Shown in pieces: positions 52,388 to 61,624 of a stretch of DNA of 64,000 bases. The stretch spans positions 124,001-188,000 of the forward strand of contig CAWIFM010000008.1 of assembly GCA_963835525.1 (NCBI GenBank). Direction: 5' to 3'. The DNA comes from DASSUW01 sp963835525. GTDB taxonomy: Bacteria; Actinomycetota; Thermoleophilia; Solirubrobacterales; Solirubrobacteraceae. Every line of letters begins with the position of its first letter. The stretch's first letter is position 1. The position numbers and the translations under genes were made by a program. The notes beneath the pieces are model-generated. The model made no database searches. It worked only from the letters and a program-made list of their open reading frames with translations, and was not told where the DNA came from.

Positions 52388-53290
52388 ATGGCCCACTCGC
52401 TCCCCGCCTTCGCCCTGCGCCGGATGGCGGCCGCGGCGCTGCTCGCCGTCGCCGTCAGCGCCCTCACCTTCCTCACCCTGCACGGCCTCTATCCCGAGGC
52501 GTTCGGCGACACGCGGCCGCTGCTCGTGGAGCTGTGGCACTTCCTGGTCGCCACCTTCGTGCACTTCGATCTCGGCCGCGACGGCGAGATCGCGACCGAG
52601 CTCGGGCGCGGCCTCGGCGCCGACTTCTCGCTGTTGATCGGCGCCATGGTGTTCGGGATCGGCGCCGGGATGGCGGGAGGCGTCATCTGTGCCCGCCATC
52701 CCGGGACGTGGCGCGCCCGCATCATCCAGCTCATCGGGATTCTCGCGCTGTGCACGCCGGTCTACGTCATCGGCATGGCCGCCATCCTGCTCTTCAAGCC
52801 CGGCATCGACGCGCCGCTGCCGTTCGGGATCCTGCCCTACCACGGCTATATCCCGTTCTTCGAGAACCCGCTCAAGTGGCTCCACTCGCTGCTCATGCCG
52901 TGGATCGCCGCGGGCCTGCCGCTCGCCGCCGTCTGCATGCGGATGACGCGCGCGGAGATGAACGAGATCCGCGGTGAGGACTTCATCCGCACCGCCGCCG
53001 CCAAGGGGCTCAGCCCCGTGGCGGTCAGCGTGCGGCACGTCCTGCCGGTCGCGATGCCGCCCGTCGTCTCCCTGGCCGGCGCCTACACGCCGCTGCTGAT
53101 CGGGAACGTGATCCTGATCGAGAAGGTGTTCGACGTGCCCGGCATCTACCAGGTCATCCCGAGCGCGCTCTCGCTCGGCGACTACCTCATGATCCAGGGC
53201 ATCGTGATCGTCACCGCGGTGTTCGTGGTGATCGTCAACGGGCTGGTCGACATCGCGCTCGCCGCGCTCGACCCGCGCGTGCGGGTCTGA
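52388..53290 (+). CDS. Orphan DppB-type ABC transporter permease
   Basis: 300 residues. Six membrane segments and the EAA-like loop DFIRTAAAKGLSPVAVSVRHV with GNVILIEKVFDVPGIYQVI, as in dipeptide/oligopeptide/nickel permeases (DppB, OppB). The usual N-terminal periplasmic domain is shortened (LYPEAFGDTRPLLVELWHF). No DppC, ATPase or binding-protein gene is next to it, so it is an orphan subunit that must use partners from elsewhere or has a different job. Confidence 0.85.
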   Translation: MAHSLPAFALRRMAAAALLAVAVSALTFLTLHGLYPEAFGDTRPLLVELWHFLVATFVHFDLGRDGEIATELGRGLGADFSLLIGAMVFGIGAGMAGGVICARHPGTWRARIIQLIGILALCTPVYVIGMAAILLFKPGIDAPLPFGILPYHGYIPFFENPLKWLHSLLMPWIAAGLPLAAVCMRMTRAEMNEIRGEDFIRTAAAKGLSPVAVSVRHVLPVAMPPVVSLAGAYTPLLIGNVILIEKVFDVPGIYQVIPSALSLGDYLMIQGIVIVTAVFVVIVNGLVDIALAALDPRVRV

Positions 53291-53312
53291 GGTTTCGAGC
53301 GGCTCAGCGAGG

Positions 53313-53335
53313 GAACTCTCCCGGCGCGGGAGTTC
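53313..53335. terminator. Hairpin after the permease gene
   Basis: GAACT..CCCG pairs with CGGGAGTTC around a GCG loop with a 2-base bulge, 22 bases after the permease stop and 22 before the next start. It could end the permease transcript or sit in the leader of the next gene. Confidence 0.5.
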
Positions 53336-53356
53336 ATCTCAACAGGGGGTAGGTCC

Positions 53357-53674
53357 ATGCTTCGATCGGCGCTCTCCTTCGCCGTGCTGCTCTTGACGCT
53401 GCTGGCACTGGCGGCACCCGCCCAGGCGGGCGGTCCGTGGCGCTACGCGAACCACAACGACCACGGCAAGCGGATGAGCATCTGCGCCGACAGCCTCGCC
53501 GTCCGCCACTCGCCCGGCGGAGGCGCCTTCGCCTACCTGCACAAGCCGCAGACGTTCCTCGTGAAGGACACCGGGCCGTACGAGTTCGGCGGCGAGTGGG
53601 TGTACGGCTTCGCCTACGGCAACGTGAACGCCCACGGCTGGGTCCAGAACGGCTGGTTCTGCCTCGGGCAGTAG
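53357..53674 (+). CDS. Small secreted SH3-like protein (105 aa)
   Basis: Signal peptide (ALSFAVLLLTLLALAAPAQA, cleavage near 24), preceded by AGGGGGTAGG. The mature part has SICADSLAVRHSPGGGAFAY and TFLVKDTGPYEFGGEWVYG, the pattern of bacterial SH3-like domains (as in SH3_3), with two Cys likely forming a disulphide and ending AHGWVQNGWFCLG. Probably binds the cell wall; no enzyme domain. Confidence 0.75.
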   Translation: MLRSALSFAVLLLTLLALAAPAQAGGPWRYANHNDHGKRMSICADSLAVRHSPGGGAFAYLHKPQTFLVKDTGPYEFGGEWVYGFAYGNVNAHGWVQNGWFCLGQ

Positions 53675-53676
53675 CT

Positions 53677-54864
53677 CTACTCGTGCGCGAGCTGGTGGCG
53701 CATCCGATCGCGTAGCTCGGCGAAACGCCAGGTCTCGAACGCGATCAGCGCCGCCAGCAGCGCTCCCACGATCGCCGTCGTGGTGAGCGCGGAGAGCTCG
53801 GTGGCGGCGGGCAGGAAGGCGACGAGCAGCACCGCAGCGATAAGCCGCTGCCAGCTGAAGCGGTGCACGTTGCGCCAGCGGAACGCGACGTGGGCGAGCA
53901 GATAGATCGCGGTGCCGCCGAGCAGTGCCGTCGCCGGCACCACCTTCAGCGGGTCCTCCACGTGCTCGAGCGTCTTCTTGAGGCCGAGCGCCACGAGCAC
54001 GATGCCGGCCACCATCGGCAGGTGCAGGTAGGAGAACGAGTCGCGCGCGATCGCGTTGCGCTCGCGGCCCGGCGCGGCGTTCGACAGCCGCCGCTCGGCG
54101 ACGAGCGCCACGATGTCGAAGTACAGCCACCACAGCGCGGCGGCGATGGCCATCCCGAGGCACGCCGCCACCACGACGCCGGTCGTCACGCCGGCCTCGG
54201 CGCCGACGCCGATGGCCACGATCGACTCGCCCAGCGCGATGATCACGATCAGCCCGTGGCGCTCGGCGAAGTGGCCGGGCTCGAGCCGCCAGCCCGCGGG
54301 GTCGATGAGCAGCGGCCCGCCCATGTCGAGCGCCAGCGCGAGGGCCCACAGGGCGCCCTGGAGCGTGCCGTCGGCGAACGAGGCCGCCACCAGCAACCCG
54401 ACGCCGACGGCGGTGCTGGCCAGCAGGCCCCAGACGGCGCGGCGCAGCCCGGGGTCGTCCCGGCTGGCGAGCACGAACAGCGCGATCTGGGAGAAGCGCA
54501 CGATCGCGTACGCGCACGCGAACAGCAGCGCCTCGTCATTGAACGCGCCCGGCACGCACAGCGCCACCACGAGGAAGGCGGCCATGGCGGCGAACACGAC
54601 CAGCCGAACGGCGCCCTCTTCCGGGTTGACCACGCTGGTCAGCCACGCGTAGCCGACCCACGACCACCACATCACGCCGAGCACGAGCAGGCCCTTGGCG
54701 AGGCCCTCCCAGGTGGGCTCGTCGGCCATCAGCGCCGTGCACTGGGTGAGCGCGAGGACGAAGACGAGGTCGAAGAACAGCTCGAGCGGCGTGACGCGCG
54801 ACTCCTCGCGCAGCACGGCGGTCAGCCGGCGCGGGCGGTCGGCGGTCGCAGCCACGTTCGACAT
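53677..54864 (-). CDS. ltrA: LtrA-family (low temperature requirement A) membrane protein
   Basis: 395 residues with about ten membrane helices. VTPLELFFDLVFVLALTQ and FAERHGLIVIIALGESIVA are the LtrA signatures. The family is widespread in actinobacteria; in Listeria a member is needed for growth in the cold, but the biochemical function is unknown. Its stop is two bases from the convergent SH3-like gene; divergent from the amidase. Confidence 0.92.
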   Translation of the reverse strand: MSNVAATADRPRRLTAVLREESRVTPLELFFDLVFVLALTQCTALMADEPTWEGLAKGLLVLGVMWWSWVGYAWLTSVVNPEEGAVRLVVFAAMAAFLVVALCVPGAFNDEALLFACAYAIVRFSQIALFVLASRDDPGLRRAVWGLLASTAVGVGLLVAASFADGTLQGALWALALALDMGGPLLIDPAGWRLEPGHFAERHGLIVIIALGESIVAIGVGAEAGVTTGVVVAACLGMAIAAALWWLYFDIVALVAERRLSNAAPGRERNAIARDSFSYLHLPMVAGIVLVALGLKKTLEHVEDPLKVVPATALLGGTAIYLLAHVAFRWRNVHRFSWQRLIAAVLLVAFLPAATELSALTTTAIVGALLAALIAFETWRFAELRDRMRHQLAHE

Positions 54865-54898
54865 CCTCCCAGGCCGCTAGCCTCGTCGGATCGTCGCC

Positions 54899-55570
54899 TT
54901 GGCAGTAGCTCTGACGCTGGCCGGTCAGACCGTCGTGCTCGATCCCGGGCACAACGGCGCGAACGCCTCACATCCGAAGCGCATCAACCGGCAGGTCGAC
55001 GTCGGGCAGGGCATGCGCAAGGCTTGCGACACCACCGGCACCGCGACCGCCTCGGGCTACGCCGAGTCCGTCTACACGCTGGCGGTCGCGCGCGAGACCG
55101 CGCGGATCCTGCGCCGCCACGGCGCCGAGGTCGTCCTCACGCGTGACGACAACGCCGGCGTCGGGCCGTGCATCACGCGGCGGGCGCGGATCGGCAACGA
55201 CGAGGAGGCGGACGCCGCGGTCTCGATCCACGCCGACGGCGGTCCCGAGAGCGGCCGTGGCTTCCACGTCATCCGCCCGACGCGGATCGAGGGCCTGACG
55301 GACGACATCTACGCCGACTCGCGCCGGCTCGGGCGCGTGCTGCGCGACGCCTACGGGCAGCGGACCGGTCTGCCGCAGTCGACCTATGTGGGCGGCCTCG
55401 TGGCGCGCGGGGATCTCGGCGGCCTGCGCCTGTCCGACGTCCCGAAGGTGTTCATCGAGACGGCCAACATGCGCAACGCCGCCGACGCGCGGAAGATCGA
55501 GTCGCGGCGCTTCCGCAAGCGGATCGCCCGCGGGATCGCCGAGGGCGTGATCGACTTCCTCAGCCCTTGA
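54899..55570 (+). CDS. N-acetylmuramoyl-L-alanine amidase (Amidase_3)
   Basis: 223 residues from TTG 54899; an in-frame TAG lies 21 bases upstream, so nothing longer is possible. VVLDPGHNGAN (Zn His, near 17), SGYAESVYTLAVA (Zn Glu, near 55), AAVSIHADGGPESG (Zn His, near 110) and VFIETANMRN (catalytic Glu, near 186) are complete. It cleaves the amide link between MurNAc and the stem peptide. The hydrophobic start LAVALTLAG is too short for a normal signal peptide, so the start may be damaged or export unusual. Confidence 0.88.
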   Translation: MAVALTLAGQTVVLDPGHNGANASHPKRINRQVDVGQGMRKACDTTGTATASGYAESVYTLAVARETARILRRHGAEVVLTRDDNAGVGPCITRRARIGNDEEADAAVSIHADGGPESGRGFHVIRPTRIEGLTDDIYADSRRLGRVLRDAYGQRTGLPQSTYVGGLVARGDLGGLRLSDVPKVFIETANMRNAADARKIESRRFRKRIARGIAEGVIDFLSP

Positions 55571-56372
55571 CGGCGCCGCTGGTCAGGCCGCGCACGAGGT
55601 GGCGCTCGGCCAGGGCGTAGAGCAGCAGCGCCGGCACCATCGACAGCGTCGTGAAGGCCAGGATGCGCGCGGTGTCGGCCGTGTACTGCGTCGAGTAGTT
55701 CGTCACGCCCAGCGGCAGCGTCCAGGTGTCCGAGGCGGTGAGGATCACGAGCGGGAGCAGGAACGCGTTCCAGCTGCCGACCACGGCGAGCACCGAGACC
55801 GTGGCGAGCACGGGTCGCGAGAGCGGGAGCAGGATGCGCCAGAAGAAGCGGAACGGGCCGCAGCCGTCGATCGCCGCCGCGTCCTGCAGCTCGTTCGGGA
55901 AGCTGGCGAAGAACGGCCGCAGGATGATGATCGTCATCGGCAGGCCGAAGGCGGCCTGCGGCAGCGCCACGCCGAGCGGGTTGTCGAGCAGCCCGAGGTT
56001 CCGGACCATGATGAAGACCGGGAGGATGGCCACCGCGACCGGGAACAGCAGGCCGAGCGTGAAGACGGCGTAGAGGACCTCGCGCCCGCGGAACGCGAAG
56101 CGGGCGAACACGAAGGCGGCGAGCGCCGCGAGCGGCACGGTGAGCACCGTCGCGAGGGCGGCGATCAGCACGCTGTTCCACACCTGCCGCCAGAACGTGC
56201 CCGAGGTGAGGATCTCCGTGTAGTTGGCGAACACCCACGGGTCGGGCAGCGCCACCGGGTTCGCGCCGAGCTGGCCGGTGTCGCGGAAGCCGCCCAGCAC
56301 GGCGTAGACGATCGGGATCAGGATCGCGGTCGCGACCAGCCAGCCGAGCGCGTACAGCGGCAGCCGCCTCAT
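55560..56372 (-). CDS. Carbohydrate ABC transporter permease (MalG type)
   Basis: 270 residues from ATG 56370-56372, overlapping the MalF-type stop (ATGA). Six membrane segments; the EAA loop reads ELQDAAAIDGCGPFRFFWRI then LPLSRPVLATV, which contacts the ATPase. With the genes upstream it forms a CUT1 sugar importer. No ATPase gene is present in the window, as is usual in actinobacteria that share one MsiK. The last 11 bases overlap the convergent amidase gene. Confidence 0.92.
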   Translation of the reverse strand: MRRLPLYALGWLVATAILIPIVYAVLGGFRDTGQLGANPVALPDPWVFANYTEILTSGTFWRQVWNSVLIAALATVLTVPLAALAAFVFARFAFRGREVLYAVFTLGLLFPVAVAILPVFIMVRNLGLLDNPLGVALPQAAFGLPMTIIILRPFFASFPNELQDAAAIDGCGPFRFFWRILLPLSRPVLATVSVLAVVGSWNAFLLPLVILTASDTWTLPLGVTNYSTQYTADTARILAFTTLSMVPALLLYALAERHLVRGLTSGAVKG

Positions 56373-57361
56373 CGCGCACCCATCGTGGTCAGCGCGCCGT
56401 CGAGGTCCCGCTTGAGGACGAAGCGCTGGTAGAGGAGCGCGATGGCCAGCGAGATCACGAGCATGATCACGGCGACCGCGCTGGCGTAGCCGAACTGGAA
56501 GCGCTGGAAGCTCCAGTCGATCATGTAGACCGCCATCGTGTTCGAGGCGTTGACAGGGCCGCCGCCGGTCATCACCCACACGAGGTCGAAGAGCTGGATG
56601 GCGCCGATGATCGACAGGAAGGACGAGATGCGGATCGTCGGGCCTAGCAGCGGCAGCGTGACGTGGCGGAACACCTGCCACTTCGTCGCGCCGTCGATCT
56701 CCGCCGCCTCCTCGAGCTCGCGCGGGATCTGCTGCAGCCCCGCGAGGTAGAGGATCATGTGGAAGCCGAAGTACTTCCACGAGATCACCACGAACAGGGT
56801 GTAGAGGACGATCGAGGGATCGGCCAGCCACTGGCGGTCGACCGGCATCACGGAGTCCGCGAGCCCGCCGGGCTGCAGCATCAGCGTCCAGATCACGCCG
56901 GTCACGACCTCGCTGAGCACGAACGGCGCGAAGAACAGCACCCGCAGGATCGCTCGCCCGCGCAGGCGCGCGTTGAGCAGCAGTGCGGTGCCCAGCGCGA
57001 ACGGCAGCTGCAGGCCCAGCGAGAGCAGCGCGATGATCGCGTTGTGCTTCAGCGCGCCGACGAAGACGTCGTCGGAGAAGGCGCGCTTGAAGTTCTCGAG
57101 CCCGACGAAGTCGTCGAGCGAGCCGAGGCCGCTCCAGGCGAAGCCGCTGTAGTAGATCGCCTGGATGACGGGAGCGATGACCAGCAGCAGGTAGAGCGCG
57201 AGCGCCGGCGCGAGGAAGAGGGCGATCGTGGCCCAGCGGCGGCGGGCGCGGGCCCCGCGCGAGCGGCGCCGCGCCGGCACCGACAGGACCGCGCGGTGAG
57301 GGGGATCGACCGCGGGTCCTGCCGGCGCAGGCAGGCGGGCGCTATCCCGCCTTGGCGGCAT
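56369..57361 (-). CDS. Carbohydrate ABC transporter permease (MalF type)
   Basis: 330 residues; its start overlaps the binding-protein gene by 20 bases. An Arg-rich cytoplasmic N-terminus of about 45 residues precedes six helices (IALFLAPALALYLLLVIAPV first). EAA loop: ELEEAAEIDGATKWQVFRHV. It pairs with the MalG-type subunit to form the membrane channel. Confidence 0.92.
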   Translation of the reverse strand: MPPRRDSARLPAPAGPAVDPPHRAVLSVPARRRSRGARARRRWATIALFLAPALALYLLLVIAPVIQAIYYSGFAWSGLGSLDDFVGLENFKRAFSDDVFVGALKHNAIIALLSLGLQLPFALGTALLLNARLRGRAILRVLFFAPFVLSEVVTGVIWTLMLQPGGLADSVMPVDRQWLADPSIVLYTLFVVISWKYFGFHMILYLAGLQQIPRELEEAAEIDGATKWQVFRHVTLPLLGPTIRISSFLSIIGAIQLFDLVWVMTGGGPVNASNTMAVYMIDWSFQRFQFGYASAVAVIMLVISLAIALLYQRFVLKRDLDGALTTMGAR

Positions 57362-58622
57362 CCGCGATGGACTTGGAGACGTCCTCGGGTGTCGACTTGC
57401 CGGCGAACAGGCCCTGGACCGCGTCGTTGACCGCCGCGCCGACGGCCGGCGCGTACGCCTGGTCCAGGTACAGCTGCACGTAGGAGGCCTCGCCCCGCTT
57501 GTCGAGCACGGCCTTCATGTTCGGGTCCTCCACGGACGACTCCGAGCCCTTGAGCACGGGTAGGACGGCGCCGCTGGCCCCGGCCTTGTTCGCGACGTCG
57601 GAGGTCACGAGGAACTTCACGAAGTCGACCGCCTCGGCCGGCGCGTCCTTGCCGATCGCGAAGCCGTCGCCGCCGCCGAACTGCTCGTCGGCCGAGCCGG
57701 CCCCTCCGTCGACGGTCGGGAACGGGAACCAGCCGACCTCGGGGGCCTTCTCGTCCTTGGCGTTGGCGGCGAAGGTCGACGGCGCCCACTGGCCCATGAG
57801 GTCCATCGCCGCGCGGCCGTTGCCCATCGTGGCGGCCTCGCCGCCCGACCCGTCCCACGGCGCGGCCAGGAAGCCCTCCTGGAACGGCTCCATCTCGATC
57901 AGCCGCTGGAGCTCCTCGCCGGCCTTGATGAAGCCCTCGCTCTCGAACGAGCCGTCCTCGCCGGCCTGCTGCATCGCGTCAGCGCCGGCGATCCGCAGCG
58001 AGAGGTTGGCCCACCAGAACATGCCGGGCCACTTGTCCTTCTCGCCGAGCGCGATGGGCGTGACGCCCGCCGCCTTGAGCTTCTCGACCGCCGCGAGGAA
58101 GTCGTCCCACGTGGCGGGCGGCTCGTCGATGCCCGCCTTCTCGAAGAGCGCGGTGTTGTACCAGAACCCCACCATGCCCAGGTTGTAGGGGACGCCGTAC
58201 TGCTTGCCATCCACCTGGTAGAGGCCGACGCCGGCCTCGTTGAGGTCGCCGATCCAGTCCTGGCTGGGCTCCGTGATGTCCTGGACGAGGCTGGCCTGCG
58301 CCTGCTCGGCGAGCGTCCCGCCGCCCCACGACTGGAAGATGTCCGGCACCTTGCCGGCCTGCATGGTCGTGGTGAGCTTGGTCTTGAAGGCCTCGTTCTC
58401 GAGGACGGTGATCTTGATGTCGACGTTCGGGTGGTCGGCCATGTACTGATCGGCCGCGTCCTGCCAGATCGACTTCATCGGCTCGTTGTTGGCGATGTGC
58501 CACCACTCGATCGTGACCGGCCCGCCGTTGCTCGCGGCCTCGCCGCCGCCGTCGTCGTCACTTCCGCATCCCACCGCCACCAGAGCTGCGGCGACGATCA
58601 GGCCCAGCACCCACTTCCCCAT
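57342..58622 (-). CDS. Sugar ABC transporter substrate-binding lipoprotein
   Basis: 426 residues. Lipobox VAVGC with Cys near 19; AGGAGGAG lies seven bases before ATG 58620-58622. EWWHIANNEPMKSIWQDAA, FQSWGGGTLAEQAQ and FWYNTALFEKAGIDEPPAT are typical of CUT1 family 1 binding proteins for oligosaccharides (xylobiose/cellobiose class). The divergent GH5 glycosidase and the LacI regulator suggest a beta-glucan or mannan breakdown product as ligand (inference). Confidence 0.92.
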   Translation of the reverse strand: MGKWVLGLIVAAALVAVGCGSDDDGGGEAASNGGPVTIEWWHIANNEPMKSIWQDAADQYMADHPNVDIKITVLENEAFKTKLTTTMQAGKVPDIFQSWGGGTLAEQAQASLVQDITEPSQDWIGDLNEAGVGLYQVDGKQYGVPYNLGMVGFWYNTALFEKAGIDEPPATWDDFLAAVEKLKAAGVTPIALGEKDKWPGMFWWANLSLRIAGADAMQQAGEDGSFESEGFIKAGEELQRLIEMEPFQEGFLAAPWDGSGGEAATMGNGRAAMDLMGQWAPSTFAANAKDEKAPEVGWFPFPTVDGGAGSADEQFGGGDGFAIGKDAPAEAVDFVKFLVTSDVANKAGASGAVLPVLKGSESSVEDPNMKAVLDKRGEASYVQLYLDQAYAPAVGAAVNDAVQGLFAGKSTPEDVSKSIADAAKAG

Positions 58623-59622
58623 GGTGGTCTCCTCCTGTGTCGGTGGTGCTCTGTCGCACCACCAGCGTGGTCGCCAGCTCGATCCGCTGTTCCTCGCCCA
58701 GGCCCAGCACCAGCCGGGCCGCCGTGGCCGCCATCTCCATCAGCGGCTGGCGGATCGTCGTCAGCGGTGGCCCCACCCACCGCGCCATCGGAAGGTCGTC
58801 GAAGCCGATCACGCTGAGCTGCGCCGGGATCTCGACGCCGAGCTCGCGGGCGGCCTCGTACACGCCGAACGCCTGCAGGTCGCTGCCGGCGAAGATCGCC
58901 GTCGGCGGCTCGGGCAGGCTGAGCAGCGCGTGCCCGTTCTCGTAGCCGGCCTCGACGTGGAACGTGCCCCACCGGATCAGCTCGGGGTCGACGGGCAGGC
59001 CGGCGGTCTCGAGCGCAGCGCGGTAGCCGTCGACGCGCGCGCGGCTGCAGAGCATCGCCGCCGGGCCGCCGATCATGCCGATGCGGCGGTGCCCGAGCTC
59101 GAGCAGGTGGCGCGTGGCCGCCAGCCCGCCGTTCCAGTTGGTGGCGCCGACCGACGGCACGTCGGGCGCCGGCTCGCCGGCCGGGTCGACCACCACGAAG
59201 GGGATCCCGCGCGCACGCAGGCGCGCGACCTGGTCGCCCGTGAGCTCGGAGACGACGAGGATCAGGCCGGCGCTGCGGCGCGCGGCGACCGCGTCGACCC
59301 ATGAGCGACCGAGCGCGCCGGGGCCTTCCTGCGCGGAGAGCACGACCCCCAGACCGTGCTCGCGCGCGACCTCCTCGACCCCCTTGACGATCTCCATCGC
59401 CCACGGGCTCTCGAGCTCGTTGAACACGACGTCGAGCAGCTCGGCGCTCGCGTCGCGGGCGGGAGCCCGGCGGCGCCGGTAGCCCTGCTCCTGCAGCACG
59501 CGCTCGACACGGGCGCGGGTCTGGGGCGCCACATCGGCGCGGCCGTTGACGACCTTCGAGACCGTCGGGACCGACACGCCCGCCGCATCCGCGACGTCGG
59601 CGATGGTGACGCGCTCCTCCAC
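58558..59622 (-). CDS. LacI-family transcription regulator
   Basis: 354 residues from GTG 59620-59622. HTH and hinge: TIADVADAAGVSVPTVSKVV, then NGRADVAPQTRARVE; sugar-binding domain with GATNWNGGLAATRHLLELGH, GSDLQAFGVYEAARELG and VIGFDDLPMARWV. The reading frame overlaps the downstream binding-protein gene by 65 bases, so regulator and transporter are one transcript. It probably represses this operon and the divergent GH5 gene through the TCGAAAGTTTCGA site. Confidence 0.93.
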   Translation of the reverse strand: MEERVTIADVADAAGVSVPTVSKVVNGRADVAPQTRARVERVLQEQGYRRRRAPARDASAELLDVVFNELESPWAMEIVKGVEEVAREHGLGVVLSAQEGPGALGRSWVDAVAARRSAGLILVVSELTGDQVARLRARGIPFVVVDPAGEPAPDVPSVGATNWNGGLAATRHLLELGHRRIGMIGGPAAMLCSRARVDGYRAALETAGLPVDPELIRWGTFHVEAGYENGHALLSLPEPPTAIFAGSDLQAFGVYEAARELGVEIPAQLSVIGFDDLPMARWVGPPLTTIRQPLMEMAATAARLVLGLGEEQRIELATTLVVRQSTTDTGGDHHGEVGAGPDRRRSSGGGGMRK

Positions 59623-59668
59623 GGCGCGGATGCTACCGCAAATTTTTCGATAGTGTTGACGTTGAGTT

Positions 59669-59681
59669 TCGAAAGTTTCGA
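59669..59681. promoter_or_regulatory. Candidate LacI-type operator between the regulator and the GH5 gene
   Basis: TCGAAA-G-TTTCGA is a perfect 13-base palindrome, 47 bases before the LacI start and 13 before the GH5 start; a half-like site TTTTTCGATAG lies at 59643-59653. CGAAA-N-TTTCG palindromes are typical operators for LacI-family repressors of glycan genes in actinobacteria. GAGGAGG just after it is the GH5 ribosome site. Confidence 0.65.
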
Positions 59682-59693
59682 GAGGAGGCTGGA

Positions 59694-61063
59694 GTGCTGC
59701 GCGTACGGGGCGATGCGGTGGTGGATGCCGATGGCGCGCGCGTGGTCCTGCGCGGCGCCGGGGTCGGCGGCTGGATGAACATGGAGAACTTCATCACCGG
59801 CTATCCGGCCAACGAGACCGCGATGCGGGCCGCGGTGGCCGCCGTGATCGGGACCGAGCGGGCCGATCGGTTCTTCGACCGGCTGGTCGACCGCTTCTTC
59901 GACGAGGCCGACGCGCGGCTGCTCGCCGAGCTCGGGGTCAACTGCCTGCGCCTGCCGATCAACTACCGGGCGTTCGAGCGCGAGGACGGCTTCGCCCGGC
60001 TCGAGCGCGCGCGTCGACCTGTGCGCGGCGCACGGGATCTACACCGTCATCGACCTGCACGCCGTGCCGGGCAGCCAGAACCAGCACTGGCACTCCGACA
60101 ACGCGACGCACGTCGCCGCCTTCTGGCAGCACCCGCACTTCCAGGACCTCGTCGTGGACCTGTGGCGCGCGCTCGCCGAGCGCTTCCGCGGTCGATGGGT
60201 GGGTGGCCGGCTACAACCTGCTCAACGAGCCGGGCGACCCGACCGGCGAGGTCGTGGGGCCGTTCCACGACCGGCTCGTGGCCGCCGTGCGCGAGGTCGA
60301 CCCCGACCACATCGTCTTCGTCGACGGCAACACGTACTCGACGGACTTCTCGATCTTCGGCGAGCCGTACGAGAACGCCGTCTACGCGCTGCACGACTAC
60401 GCGCGCGCCGGCATGTCGTTCGGCGGCCCGTATCCGGGGGAGACCGGGGGCGTCTGGGTCGATCGCGACACGCTCGAGGAGACGTTCCTCGCGCGCACGC
60501 GCTTCCAGCGCGAGACGGGCACGCCGATCTGGGTCGGCGAGTTCGGGCCCGTCTACACCGGCGACCCCGAGCGCGACGAGCAGCGCTACCAGGTGCTCTG
60601 CGACCAGCTCGACATCTACGACCGCCACGGCGCGGGCTGGTCGATCTGGACCTACAAGGACGTCGGCCTGCACGGCCTCGTCGAACTGGCGCCGGAGTCG
60701 CCGTACATGGAGCGCTTCGGCGACTTGATCGCCAAGAAGCGGCGGCTGGGCGTGGACGCCTGGGGCTCGACCCATGCCGAGCTGCCCGAGGTCATCGAGC
60801 CGATCCACGAGCTCATCGCGCGCGAGTTCCCGTCGTGGGCGCCGTACCCGTGGGGCGTGCGCGAGGCGACCGACCTGCTCGTCCGCCACATCCTGCTCGC
60901 GCAGGCGATGCTGCCCGAGTACGCGGAGCGCTTCCGAGGGCTGGGCGACGACGAGCTCGACGAGCTGGCCGACTCGTTCGCGCTCGAGCGCTGCCGGCGG
61001 CGCGACCGGCTGTGCGACATCGTCGCCGCCCGCGTGGGTGCCGTCGCGCCGCCCAGTGGGTAG
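59694..61063 (+). pseudogene. GH5-family glycoside hydrolase, two apparent +1 frameshifts
   Basis: GTG 59694 with GAGGAGG upstream. Corrected length about 455 aa. No signal peptide, so the enzyme is intracellular. The TIM-barrel motifs are LLAELGVNCLRLPINYRAFE, IYTVIDLHAVPGSQNQHW, acid/base Glu in GYNLLNEPGDP, ALHDYARAGM and nucleophile Glu in IWVGEFGPVYTG. The frame gains one base near 60005-60014 (after RLERA) and again at GG 60190-60191 (before VDGWVAGYNLL). GH5 enzymes cut beta-1,4-glucans or mannans; here it would process sugar imported by the divergent ABC system. Confidence 0.87.
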
Positions 61064-61072
61064 AGCCCTCGC

Positions 61073-61441
61073 ATGCCATCGAACCCGGACGAGCTCCAGG
61101 AGCGCTACCAGGCGTGGGTGGACGCCGTGATCGAGGGCGGCGCGGCGTACATCATCGGCGACGGCGAGCACAACCGGGTCTTCGAGGATCCGGACGAGGA
61201 CCGCGACCTCAACCTCATGTTCAGCTCACTTCAGGACGCACAGGGCCGCGCCGACCCCGGCGACGTCATCGACCCGATCGCCCTCGACGACCTCGTCACG
61301 ATCCTCGAGAGCGCCGACGGCCGCGGCGAGGGCCTCGCCCTCTGGCACGGCGAGAGCTGGATCGTCGCCGACCCCGGCCCGCTCGCAGACGACCTGCGAG
61401 AGCGGACTGAGAGCGCCGACGTTCGCGATCCTGCGGTGTGA
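61073..61441 (+). CDS. Hypothetical acidic protein (122 aa)
   Basis: ATG 61073, ten bases after the GH5 stop. Strongly acidic (FEDPDEDRDLNLMFSSLQDA, IDPIALDDLVTILESADGRG), soluble, ending in a WHGESWIVADPG segment. No domain recognised. It may be the last gene of the GH5 transcript. The REP array starts 30 bases after its stop. Confidence 0.65.
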   Translation: MPSNPDELQERYQAWVDAVIEGGAAYIIGDGEHNRVFEDPDEDRDLNLMFSSLQDAQGRADPGDVIDPIALDDLVTILESADGRGEGLALWHGESWIVADPGPLADDLRERTESADVRDPAV

Positions 61442-61471
61442 GCGGCGCAAGCGCTCAGGTCCCGGCACAAC

Positions 61472-61587
61472 GTTGAGGGTCTGACCCCTTCAGTCCCAGC
61501 CACTCAAGGGGTCTGACCCCTTTAGCCGTGATGACTCAAGGGGTCTGACCCCTTTAGCCGTGATGACTCAAGGGGTCTGACCCTCAA
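61472..61587. repeat. REP array: four palindromes at exact 32-bp spacing
   Basis: Units with core GGGTC-T-GACCC are centred at 61482, 61514, 61546 and 61578, each 32 bases apart. The two middle units are AAGGGGTCTGACCCCTT; the spacers between units 2-3 and 3-4 are identical (TTAGCCGTGATGACTC), that between 1-2 has diverged. The first unit starts TTGAGGGTC and the last ends GACCCTCAA, so the array as a whole has inverted ends. The array ends 38 bases before the RAYT start codon. Confidence 0.92.
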
Positions 61588-61624
61588 TGGGGGCGAGGAA
61601 ATCGCCGGAGCGGCTAGAGAGGGC

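Noticed and set aside
61472..61587. CRISPR array
   Set aside because: Repeats are short palindromes with a single central base, two spacers are identical, there are only four units and no cas genes; an adjacent RAYT gene explains the array better.
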